A stretch of 8,467 nucleotides of DNA from contig JAVBSC010000036.1 of NCBI GenBank assembly GCA_031547305.1, positions 1 to 8,467 of the forward strand. The letters are read 5' to 3'. How positions within the stretch are numbered: the first letter of the stretch is position 1; the number at the start of each line of letters is the position of its first letter. The notes beneath the pieces were generated by a model, which searched no databases, was not told the origin of the DNA, and saw nothing but the letters and a program-made list of their open reading frames with translations. Below are positions 1 through 5,853 of this stretch, in pieces. This stretch comes from JAVBSC01 sp031547305 (lineage in GTDB: Bacteria; Desulfobacterota; Desulfovibrionia; Desulfovibrionales; Desulfovibrionaceae). The translations under genes and the position numbers were made by a program.

Positions 1-629
1 AGCTCAAATCCCCCTATTTTGAAATTCCGGATCAAAAAAAATCCGAAGCGCCGGATTACCCGGCCCAAAACAGCGCTCTGGCCCGCTACGCCTGGGGCCT
101 GATCGGCCGCAGCCCGGCTCTGGCCAAACACGGCCTCAAAAGGCCCACAGATCCGGACCTCCTGCGCAAGGCAGAGGAATACTTCCGGATTCCCGGCCGG
201 ATGCAGGAAATACCGGCCAAACCAGGCGTCCACCCGTCTCTGCTTCTGGACGGTGCGCACAACGCCCATGGCCTGGCCGGGCTGGGACTGGCCCTGGCCC
301 GACGCGGCATCGCCCCCGGCGCGGTCATCTTCGCCTGCCTGGCGGACAAAAAACCGGAGGGTCTCATTCCGCACCTGCGCGCCCTGTCCACCGGGCCAAT
401 CCTTGCCACCAGCATCAAAGACAATCCTCGCGCCATGCCGGCCGCCGATTTATCCGCCTTGATCGGCCTGAACGCGCGGCCGGCCCCGGATCTCCTCCAG
501 GCTCTGGCGCTGGCCGCCGCCCTGATGGCCGAACGCCTGCCGGACGCCACGCCGGCCAACCCACTGCTGATCTGCGGCTCCTTGTATTTGCTCGGTGAAT
601 TCTTTACACTCTTTCCTGAATATCTTTGA
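1..629 (+). CDS. folC: Folylpolyglutamate/dihydrofolate synthase, C-terminal part (5' end outside window)
   Basis: FolC adds glutamate to dihydropteroate and/or tetrahydrofolates in the cytoplasm using ATP, in the folate pathway. The open frame has its first whole codon at base 3 and runs without a stop to TGA at 627-629, giving about 208 residues, roughly the last half of a usual 420-450-residue FolC. Visible marks are YPAQNSALA (the counterpart of the family's HQxxNAALA segment), a PGRMQEI stretch like the family's WPGR-E-I, and LLLDGAHNAHG at about 240-269, the hallmark of the C-terminal Mur-ligase-like domain. The C-terminus ends in LLICGSLYLLGEF, matching the family's GS-YL-GE ending. 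An ATG at 201 lies inside the conserved domain and is not the start. selA follows after 22 bp on the same strand. Whether it is mono- or bifunctional cannot be judged without the N-terminus. Confidence 0.9.
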   Translation, partial: LKSPYFEIPDQKKSEAPDYPAQNSALARYAWGLIGRSPALAKHGLKRPTDPDLLRKAEEYFRIPGRMQEIPAKPGVHPSLLLDGAHNAHGLAGLGLALARRGIAPGAVIFACLADKKPEGLIPHLRALSTGPILATSIKDNPRAMPAADLSALIGLNARPAPDLLQALALAAALMAERLPDATPANPLLICGSLYLLGEFFTLFPEYL

Positions 630-651
630 GTATTTCTTGTAAGGATCCCCC

Positions 652-2094
652 ATGACAAAAAATTCCGGATTATTCCGCGCGCTCCCTTCGGTGGATGCCC
701 TGCTGGCGGCTTTTGGCGCCAGGGAATACAACGCCCTTGCGGCCAGCCTGCCGCGCGCCCTGCTGAAGGATCTGATCAATGAATACCTGGACGAATGCCG
801 GCAGGGAATCAAGAACGGCAAAATAAAGAAGGAAGCGGAGCTTGGGCTGCCCGGGCTGATGCCGGCGTTGGCCGCTTATGTGCGGTACCAGGGGCGGCCG
901 CATTTTCGCAGGGTTCTGAACGCCACGGGCGTGGTAATCCACACAAATCTGGGGCGATCGCTGCTGGCTCCGGAAGCGGTGCGGGCCGTGAGCGAAGCCT
1001 GCGGCCGCTATTCCAACCTGGAATTCAACCTGGATACCGGAGAACGCGGCAGCCGCTACAGCCATGTGGAAAAACTGATCTGCCGCCTGATCGGCACGGA
1101 AGCCGCCCTGGTGGTGAACAACAACGCAGCGGCCGTGCTGCTGATTCTGGACTCGCTGTGCAAGGGGCGGGAAGTCATAACCGCCCGTGGCCAACTGGTG
1201 GAAATCGGCGGCAGTTTCCGCATTCCGGACGTTATGCGCCGGAGCGGCTGCGCGCTGGTGGAAGTGGGATGCACCAACCGCTGCCATCTGAATGACTATG
1301 CGGAGGCGATCACGGAGAATACCGCCGCCCTGCTTAAAGTGCACACCTCCAACTACCGGGTGGTGGGCTTTCATAAGGAAGTGCCGCTCAAGGAACTGGC
1401 CGCGCTTGGCCGGGAGCGCGGAATTCCGGTAATTGAGGATCTGGGCAGCGGCAGCCTGTGCGATTTCGCGGCCCTGGGGCTGAATACCCTTCAGGACGAA
1501 CCCACGATCATAAAGGTGGCGGAAGACGGGGCGGACGTGCTCAGCTTCAGCGGGGACAAGGTGCTGGGGGGGCCGCAGGCTGGCGTTATCGCCGGCCGGG
1601 CGGAATATATTGACGTAATCAAAAAAAACCCGCTCAATCGGGCTTTGCGTATAGATAAAATGACCCTGGCCGCCATGGAGGCCACTCTGCGTCTGTACCT
1701 GGACCCGGAACAGGCCAGGCGGCGCATCCCCACCCTGCGGATGATCTGCGCCCCGCCGCAGGAACTGCGCGCCCGCGCCCTGCGCCTGGCCCGGCGGATC
1801 TCCCGCGTTTTGCGCGGACTGGCGGATATTTCCGTGCTGTCCGGAGCCTCTAGAGTCGGCGGCGGATCTTTTCCGGAGCGGGACCTGCCCACCAGCCTGA
1901 TCAGCATAAGCAGCCCTGGCTGTCCGCCTCTGGAGTTGCGGCAAAGGCTCCTGCGCGCCAGCCCGCCGCTGGCTGGACGGGTGGAAAACGAAACTTTTTG
2001 CCTGGATGTTCGCACACTGGACGATGACGAGTTCAGCCTTGCGGCCTCTGCCCTGCGTTTTGCTCTGGCGGACTGGCCAGAAACGCGGGGATGA
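652..2094 (+). CDS. selA: L-seryl-tRNA(Sec) selenium transferase (selenocysteine synthase)
   Basis: SelA is the PLP enzyme that converts Ser-tRNA(Sec) to Sec-tRNA(Sec) with selenophosphate, for UGA decoding by SelB. The 480-residue product is close to E. coli SelA (463) and matches it along its whole length. An N-terminal helical domain (about 1-80) is followed by LNATGVVIHTNLGRSLL (89-105), the VVNNNAAAVLL stretch (154-164), RGQLVEIGGSFRIPDVMR (179-196), KVHTSNYRVVGF (229-240) and DLGSGSL (263-269). The PLP lysine is K303 in SFSGDKVLGGPQAG. ADKMTLAALEATLRLYL in E. coli reads IDKMTLAAMEATLRLYL here. The ATG at 652 has an AAGGA ribosome site at 641-645 and gives the normal N-terminus. The gene lies 22 bp after folC, and its TGA overlaps the next ATG. 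The clear client is the Sec-containing fdhA on the opposite strand of this window. There is no selB beside it, unlike many genomes with a selAB pair. Confidence 0.97.
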   Translation: MTKNSGLFRALPSVDALLAAFGAREYNALAASLPRALLKDLINEYLDECRQGIKNGKIKKEAELGLPGLMPALAAYVRYQGRPHFRRVLNATGVVIHTNLGRSLLAPEAVRAVSEACGRYSNLEFNLDTGERGSRYSHVEKLICRLIGTEAALVVNNNAAAVLLILDSLCKGREVITARGQLVEIGGSFRIPDVMRRSGCALVEVGCTNRCHLNDYAEAITENTAALLKVHTSNYRVVGFHKEVPLKELAALGRERGIPVIEDLGSGSLCDFAALGLNTLQDEPTIIKVAEDGADVLSFSGDKVLGGPQAGVIAGRAEYIDVIKKNPLNRALRIDKMTLAAMEATLRLYLDPEQARRRIPTLRMICAPPQELRARALRLARRISRVLRGLADISVLSGASRVGGGSFPERDLPTSLISISSPGCPPLELRQRLLRASPPLAGRVENETFCLDVRTLDDDEFSLAASALRFALADWPETRG

Positions 2095-3059
2095 ACATGT
2101 CCGGGCAACAGGATTCCGGCTGCGAAAAAAACGTCTCTCCCAGATCCGGCAAAGCTCTGGAACTGGGGAAGCGCATCGCGGGCATAAAGCGCGTCAGCCT
2201 GATCGGATTGTACATAAATATCTGCCTGGCCGTGCTCAAGATAGCCGCCGGCATATTTGGAAACAGCCGGGCCGTGGTGGCGGATGGAGTTCACAGCATC
2301 ACGGATTGTCTGTCCAGCGTGGGCATTCTTCTGGGGGTGCGTTACTGGGCCGCTCCGGCGGACGCCGGACATCCGTACGGCCACCAGCGCCTGGAATCGC
2401 TGATCTCGCTGGGGCTGGGCCTGCTGCTCGGATTTATGGGCTTGGGGATAATCTGGGATTCCTTAAACAACCTGCTCCACCCGGAACCGCACGCCATAAA
2501 GGGAATTCTGCCGCTGGGCGCGGCTTTGGCCTCCATAGCGACCAAGGAGTGGTTGTATCGCTGGACTCTACGCAAAGGAGCGGCGCTGCACTCGGAATCC
2601 GTGGAGGCCTCCGCCTGGGATCATCGCTCCGACGCCTTAAGCTCCATCCCCACGGCCATTGCCGTGGCCGGAGCCATGTGGTTCCCCCGGCTCGGCTATC
2701 TGGACTTTGCCGGGGCTTTGCTGGTGGCCGCCTTCATCATATACGCCGCCTGGAAAATCTGCATCCCGGCCTGCGATACCCTTCTGGACAAATCCGCGCC
2801 GTCGGAAACGCGCAAGGCCATCAGCCAACTGGTGCGCGAAGTGCCGGGCGTGCGCGGTGTGCACCGCCTGCGCACGCGGTATTTAGGCCCCTGCCTGCAG
2901 GTGGATGTGCATATTCTGGTGGATTCGCGGATCAGCGTGGCCGAAGGCCACGCCATAGCGGACGCGGTGGAAAAATCCCTGTGCGCGGCGGGCCGGGACT
3001 CTCTGAACGGAGAAAATGTTTGCGACGCCCTGGCTCACGTTGACCCTTGGGTAGAGTAA
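2091..3059 (+). CDS. Cation diffusion facilitator (CDF) family metal efflux transporter
   Basis: This 322-residue inner-membrane protein belongs to the CDF family (FieF/YiiP-like), which exports divalent cations such as Zn2+, Fe2+, Mn2+ or Cd2+ by proton antiport. After a polar N-terminus (1-30) come hydrophobic spans near 34-56, 73-86, 104-122, 137-151, 183-197 and 204-225, then a cytoplasmic dimerisation domain (about 235-322, with VRGVHRLRTRYLG and QVDVHILVD). Site A appears as H68xxxD72 in TM2 (ADGVHSITD) and D177xxxD181 in TM5 (AWDHRSDALSS). YiiP has DxxxD in TM2 and HxxxD in TM5, so the single His sits in the other helix, and the metal cannot be named from sequence. The ATG at 2091 overlaps the selA stop by ATGA; a second ATG at 2097 is an equally possible start. 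The gene is probably translationally coupled to selA. No obvious T-rich terminator follows it. Confidence 0.93.
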   Translation: MNMSGQQDSGCEKNVSPRSGKALELGKRIAGIKRVSLIGLYINICLAVLKIAAGIFGNSRAVVADGVHSITDCLSSVGILLGVRYWAAPADAGHPYGHQRLESLISLGLGLLLGFMGLGIIWDSLNNLLHPEPHAIKGILPLGAALASIATKEWLYRWTLRKGAALHSESVEASAWDHRSDALSSIPTAIAVAGAMWFPRLGYLDFAGALLVAAFIIYAAWKICIPACDTLLDKSAPSETRKAISQLVREVPGVRGVHRLRTRYLGPCLQVDVHILVDSRISVAEGHAIADAVEKSLCAAGRDSLNGENVCDALAHVDPWVE

Positions 3060-3129
3060 GAGGAATATCGTGCCTGGACCGGATACCTGGAAAAAATCTT
3101 GTATGCCTTGCCGTTTTTGCGTTGCGGTC

Positions 3130-3279
3130 TTAGAGCATTTTAGCTTTTAAATTGAACAGTACAAGTTTCGCATACGGTGGATTTAGCTTGTAACAATGCG
3201 AAATTCTCAAGATAAACGACACGCCTCGCGGGCATTCGCTTCGCGTCCGCCGAGCAATTTCAAAGTGAAATTGCTCTAA
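3130..3279. repeat. Possible 150-bp non-coding element with inverted TTAGAGCA ends
   Basis: The left end TTAGAGCATTT (3130-3140) and the right end AAATTGCTCTAA (3268-3279) are inverted copies with one mismatch in about 12 bases. Inside are TTTCGCAT (3166-3173) against ATGCGAAA (3196-3203), ACAAG (3161-3165) against CTTGT (3187-3191), CGCG-rich short palindromes near 3220-3250, and a perfect 10-bp hairpin, GAGCAATTTC/GAAATTGCTC, at 3252-3276. The segment is more AT-rich than its surroundings and has no credible ORF. It resembles small palindromic intergenic repeats (RIME- or MITE-like), but being a repeat is inferred from one copy only. It fills most of the gap between the convergent operons. 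Confidence 0.4.
3252..3276. other. Perfect 10-bp hairpin in the convergent intergenic gap
   Basis: GAGCAATTTC (3252-3261), loop AAAGT (3262-3266) and GAAATTGCTC (3267-3276) form a perfect stem. It stands about 190 bp past the CDF stop and lacks a T-run on either strand (TAATACCG follows on +, GGCGGACG on -), so it is not a standard intrinsic terminator. It could still mark the 3' end of the folC-selA-CDF transcript or be the right arm of the TTAGAGCA-bounded element. Confidence 0.5.
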
Positions 3280-3345
3280 TACCGAACCGGCAGGAGCGGT
3301 GTGGACGTGACAACAGAGGCCAACATCGCAAAGCCATGATGGAGC

Positions 3346-3389
3346 AAAAAAACGGACCGGGTTGCACCACCTGAATGCAACCCGGTCCG
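3346..3389 (-). terminator. Strong intrinsic terminator of the fdh operon
   Basis: A perfect 14-bp GC-rich stem, CGGACCGGGTTGCA (3353-3366) against TGCAACCCGGTCCG (3376-3389), has a 9-base loop. Read on the minus strand it is followed directly by seven T (the A-run at 3346-3352). It begins 22 bases after the stop codon of the FmdE-like gene, so it ends the leftward fdhA-fdhB-fdhE-fmdE-like transcript. The + strand has no T-run after the stem, so it points one way. Confidence 0.93.
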
Positions 3390-3411
3390 GAAGCGGATTC
3401 CGGCAAAGAAT

Positions 3412-3999
3412 TTATTCCACCGGGCTTTCACCCCGGCAGCCCAGGCAGGTGGAGCCGTCCCTGGCCGGATAGAGCTCACCGCACTCCGGGCAGGCCGCGA
3501 TTTTTCCCTTGTGCTTTTTGCCCAAAAATTGCGGCTTAATCTGAATCCGGCTCATTTTGCAAGCGTCCAGGCCGCCATGCCTGATCTGCTCCCGCAACGC
3601 GCCCTCAGGCTGGTTTTGTTTGTCCACCAGGCCCATGAACCAGTCGCGCAAATGATTCCACTTTTGCAAACGCTCGGTGTCCACATGGACACGCCAGCCC
3701 GCGCCGTTTTTTTTGTCATACAGGACCACGGCGTAGCGCCCCAGGTTAAGCACCCTGAGCCAGCCGTTGCCTATGGTGCAGGGGGTAAGCATCTGCACTG
3801 CGTCCGGCAGGCAGGAAGCGCTTTCCGCCACCGCATCGTACAAAACACCTTCCGGCATGCGCGCTTTGACAGCTTCCACCATCAGGCCGCCCAGGAGCAC
3901 GCCCGGGGCCGCATAGCCGTGAAAGCCCCGCACGCGTTCCACAAAAGCTTCCCAGGCCGCATCATCCCGCACCATTTCAAGAGAAGGCATTTCTTCCAT
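3412..3999 (-). CDS. FmdE-like domain protein with C-terminal zinc ribbon
   Basis: The protein (195 residues from the preferred ATG) resembles the FmdE family, named for subunit E of formylmethanofuran dehydrogenase. Domain 1 (about 20-105) shows RGFHGYAAPGVLLGG (25-38), then SASCLPDAVQMLTPCTIGNG (60-79), matching the family pattern C-x2-DA-Q-x2-T-x-CT-G-G. The usual FHGH-x-CPG segment reads FHGYAAPG, so a His and a Cys of the common motif are replaced. A linker with LRDWFMGLVDKQNQ (117-130) leads to a zinc ribbon, C170-P-E-C173 and C185-L-G-C188. I chose the ATG at 3999 because GGAG lies just before it; a TTG at 4023 would add eight residues. It is the last gene before the terminator, 164 bp after fdhE. 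Operon context suggests a role in Mo/W formate dehydrogenase maturation or formate metabolism, but this is inference and no enzymatic activity is assigned. Confidence 0.75.
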   Translation of the reverse strand: MEEMPSLEMVRDDAAWEAFVERVRGFHGYAAPGVLLGGLMVEAVKARMPEGVLYDAVAESASCLPDAVQMLTPCTIGNGWLRVLNLGRYAVVLYDKKNGAGWRVHVDTERLQKWNHLRDWFMGLVDKQNQPEGALREQIRHGGLDACKMSRIQIKPQFLGKKHKGKIAACPECGELYPARDGSTCLGCRGESPVE

Positions 4000-4163
4000 T
4001 GTAACTCCGCAAACAGGTAACAATTAACGTGGATCCATTGGCAGTTAAGAAAAAACAAAACCGACAGGTAACAAATAACAGGGAACAGCCAAGAAAAAAA
4101 GCAAAAACCGCACCCCTGCCCAATGACCTTAACCACTCCCGCGCCCTTCTTACCCGTTAAATG
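4000..4163. other. Intergenic gap between fdhE and the FmdE-like gene, with a direct repeat
   Basis: This 164-bp gap is AT-rich on its left side and contains an exact 11-bp direct repeat ACAGGTAACAA at 4013-4023 and 4064-4074, followed by a looser TAACAGGGAACAG at 4075-4087. A run of seven A at 4094-4100 becomes T on the transcribed strand, but no good stem precedes it, so I do not call a terminator. An 84-codon hydrophobic frame starting with GTG at 4136 is judged spurious. No promoter could be fixed. Confidence 0.5.
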
Positions 4164-5033
4164 TCACCTGTTACCCGCAAAGCAGCCAGGACTGTAGCCT
4201 TTCTCCTGCATGAGCACGTCCAGGTGCATCAGGCTGTAAGGCAAAAGCCTGGCCAGGAGGACGTCTTCCGGCCTCTGGCGCAAGTCCGCGCTAAGAATAT
4301 AGCTTTTGCAGGATTGGCAGACTTCGGCCCGCTCGTCTTCTTTGTTTTGGAGCGAATAAATGACGATGTTGTCCGGCTTGTCCAGGCCGCAAAAGGCGCA
4401 GGCCGTGCGCCGCCAGCGCCAGACCCGGCCGCAGAAGGAGCAGGACAGGCGGCGCACGCCCTCTTTTTCCGAAATATAGCTGAGGCCGGCGGCTGAGGAA
4501 CAAACCGGGCAATGGGCGTGCTCCCATTTGGCCGCGTCCAGAATTTTGGAGGCGGCGCGGCTGAGCATAAAGGCGCAGGAAGCGGCCAGCTCGCGCGCGA
4601 TAAAGATGCCGGCGTCCTGGTCCAGGCCTTTTTCCTTGGCCAGGGCCTCCGCTTTTGCCGAATCTCCGCGCAAAAAGGCGCGCGGCAAATCCAGGCGCAG
4701 CACGGCGTCCGCCAACAGGGTTTTGCAGAATTCGCCCACGGCTTTGGCGTGGGCCGGAAAAATCCGCTTGAAAACCGGGGCCAGGCGCTTCAGCAGAAGC
4801 TCGGAATCCACAGCCTCCAGGGGCAATTCATCCAGGCTGTACAAGGATTTGCCCTGGCTGAACAAGGCCTGGTCCGCTATTTGCGGTTCAAAGCCCTTAA
4901 GCTCGGGCAGGCAGGCCCTGGCGGCTTCCAGGCCGGTAAATGCGTCCAGGATGGCCTGATTTTCCGGATGCAGTTTTTTTTGCCGTTCAAAGTAGTCGAC
5001 CACGGCCTGGCCGTTTTTACAAAGCGTGGGCAT
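4164..5033 (-). CDS. fdhE: Formate dehydrogenase accessory protein FdhE
   Basis: FdhE is a cytoplasmic iron-binding rubredoxin-like factor needed to mature respiratory formate dehydrogenases; in E. coli it interacts with the catalytic subunit before export. The 289-residue product has the family layout: a helical N-terminal domain (about 1-165, with DAGIFIARELAASC at 140-153) and a C-terminal part with four CxxC pairs, CPVC (175-178), CSFC (198-201), CAFC (212-215) and CQSC (239-242), which build two rubredoxin-like metal sites. The ending YSLMHLDVLMQEKGY (266-280) is typical of the family. The ATG at 5031-5033 has a GGAGGG ribosome site at 5037-5042. It lies 154 bp downstream of fdhB, behind a long hairpin, which suggests lower expression than fdhAB or partly independent expression. 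The last codons and stop include GTTACC/GGTAAC, a word repeated in the adjacent gaps. Confidence 0.95.
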   Translation of the reverse strand: MPTLCKNGQAVVDYFERQKKLHPENQAILDAFTGLEAARACLPELKGFEPQIADQALFSQGKSLYSLDELPLEAVDSELLLKRLAPVFKRIFPAHAKAVGEFCKTLLADAVLRLDLPRAFLRGDSAKAEALAKEKGLDQDAGIFIARELAASCAFMLSRAASKILDAAKWEHAHCPVCSSAAGLSYISEKEGVRRLSCSFCGRVWRWRRTACAFCGLDKPDNIVIYSLQNKEDERAEVCQSCKSYILSADLRQRPEDVLLARLLPYSLMHLDVLMQEKGYSPGCFAGNR

Positions 5034-5187
5034 TGGCCCTCCAAAATCGATAATGTTTTAAGCTGTTCCGTTACCTGAGCCTGAAAAGTAAACGCATGGG
5101 TGGGGAACGTTACCCATAAACGGGCCAAGGAGGGTAACCTCAAGGGCGCGAACCCTTGCGGTTACCCTCCCCGTTTCATCTCTTTTC
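5034..5187. other. fdhB-fdhE intergenic gap
   Basis: This 154-bp non-coding gap carries the long hairpin listed separately, two further GTTACC words (5070-5075, 5109-5114) and the fdhE ribosome site. I could not identify a confident -35/-10 promoter for fdhE on the minus strand. Confidence 0.6.
5129..5170 (-). other. Long two-part hairpin between fdhB and fdhE (possible attenuator or mRNA 3'-end stabiliser)
   Basis: The outer arms GGAGGGTAACC (5129-5139) and GGTTACCCTCC (5160-5170) pair over 11 bp. After a single T/C mismatch, the inner arms CAAGGG (5141-5146) and CCCTTG (5153-5158) add 6 bp around the loop CGCGAA. It begins 17 bases after the fdhB stop. On the minus strand TTGGCCCG follows rather than a T-run, so read-through to fdhE is expected. 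This is the usual shape of a partial terminator or of a structure that protects upstream mRNA, which would favour fdhAB over fdhE. That role is inferred; the stem itself is seen directly. Confidence 0.75.
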
Positions 5188-5841
5188 CTAATCCTTGCCG
5201 GCCGCGAACTTGTGGTAGTTTTCGGGCGCGTCAGTGACAATGTAGATGACGCGCACGTCCTCGGCGTTCAGGGCCTGGGCTTTGGGCCAGTTTTTTTTCA
5301 GTTCGGCCACACGTTTTTCCGCTTCCTTGAGCATGACGTCGCGGTCACCATAGGCCACGGCGCCGGTAGGACAGGAGAGCGCGCAGGCCGGAGGCAGGTT
5401 TTCCTTCTGGCGGTCCAGGCACATGGTGCATTTGAACATGGCCTTGGAGTCAGGGTCCTGACGGGGGATGTCATAAGGACAGACTTCGCGGGCCATTTCG
5501 TAGTCGCTTTTGCTGCTGGCGGCGGTATAGACCACGGCTCCGGTGGCGTCGTCGTGGATTATCTCGCCGTCGGCGGAAGCTGCCACGGCGCAGGGCGGAT
5601 TGACGCAGTGGCGGCACATGTCGGAAAAAAAGTTCCAGTAGGGTTTGCCGGATTTGTCTTTTCCTTCGTGAAAGCGGACCACTTTATAGGTTTGGAAGCT
5701 GAAGTCCGGCGGGTTCTGATACGTCCCGCTCTGGACGGTTTTGGTGCCGGGCAGGCCGTTCCACTGCTTGCATGCCACCTGGCAGCCGCGGCAGCCGGTG
5801 CAGCGGGAGGCGTCGACGATGATGGATTTTCCGTCAGCCAT
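5188..5841 (-). CDS. fdhB: Formate dehydrogenase beta subunit, iron-sulfur electron-transfer protein
   Basis: This subunit carries electrons from the W/Mo site of FdhA to an external acceptor, typically a periplasmic cytochrome c3 in Desulfovibrio. The 217-residue protein has exactly twelve cysteines, enough for three [4Fe-4S] clusters: C14-x2-C17-x2-C20-x3-C24; C76-x2-C79-x4-C84 with C121; and C138-x2-C141 with C153-x3-C157. The size and the three clusters fit the D. gigas type. The membrane-anchored E. coli FdnH is longer, with four clusters and a C-terminal helix that is absent here. There is no signal peptide, so export would be by Tat together with the alpha subunit. The ATG at 5839-5841 follows a perfect AGGAGGTGA ribosome site that overlaps the fdhA stop, with a 10-base gap between genes, implying tight co-translation. 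No cytochrome subunit gene follows. Confidence 0.95.
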   Translation of the reverse strand: MADGKSIIVDASRCTGCRGCQVACKQWNGLPGTKTVQSGTYQNPPDFSFQTYKVVRFHEGKDKSGKPYWNFFSDMCRHCVNPPCAVAASADGEIIHDDATGAVVYTAASSKSDYEMAREVCPYDIPRQDPDSKAMFKCTMCLDRQKENLPPACALSCPTGAVAYGDRDVMLKEAEKRVAELKKNWPKAQALNAEDVRVIYIVTDAPENYHKFAAGKD

Positions 5842-5844
5842 GGT

Positions 5845-5853
5845 TCACCTCCT
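5845..5853 (-). promoter_or_regulatory. Perfect Shine-Dalgarno site of fdhB overlapping the fdhA stop
   Basis: Read on the minus strand, AGGAGGTGA lies three bases before the fdhB ATG and shares bases with the fdhA TAG at 5852-5854. It is an almost full anti-16S match and the strongest ribosome site in the window. The terminating alpha-subunit ribosomes are thus placed to start the beta subunit. Confidence 0.9.

Noticed and set aside
1621..1628. Run of eight A in selA (and another at 34-41 in folC), possible slippage or frameshift sites
   Set aside because: Both lie in frame as Lys codons, the conserved protein continues in the same frame after them, and no stimulatory structure or alternative product is visible.
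670..1944. Long 424-codon minus-strand frame opposite selA
   Set aside because: It is a GC-rich shadow frame, rich in Gln, Ala, Arg and His, with no family resemblance; selA in the + frame is unambiguous. Similar long frames opposite fdhB, fdhE and the CDF gene were dropped for the same reason.
3060..3411. A tRNA(Sec) gene (selC) between the operons
   Set aside because: I looked for a long acceptor arm, a TCA anticodon loop and a T-loop in the gap and found no fitting cloverleaf.
4094..4100. Terminator after fdhE from the A-run (T-run on the minus strand)
   Set aside because: No stable stem directly precedes the T-run on the minus strand, and the next gene continues on the same strand to a proper terminator at 3346-3389.
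3882..4136. Hydrophobic 84-residue minus-strand frame with GTG start, a possible leader or membrane peptide
   Set aside because: More than half of it overlaps the FmdE-like gene in another frame, its hydrophobicity comes from T-rich non-coding DNA, and the only G-rich stretch lies too close to the start to serve as a ribosome site.
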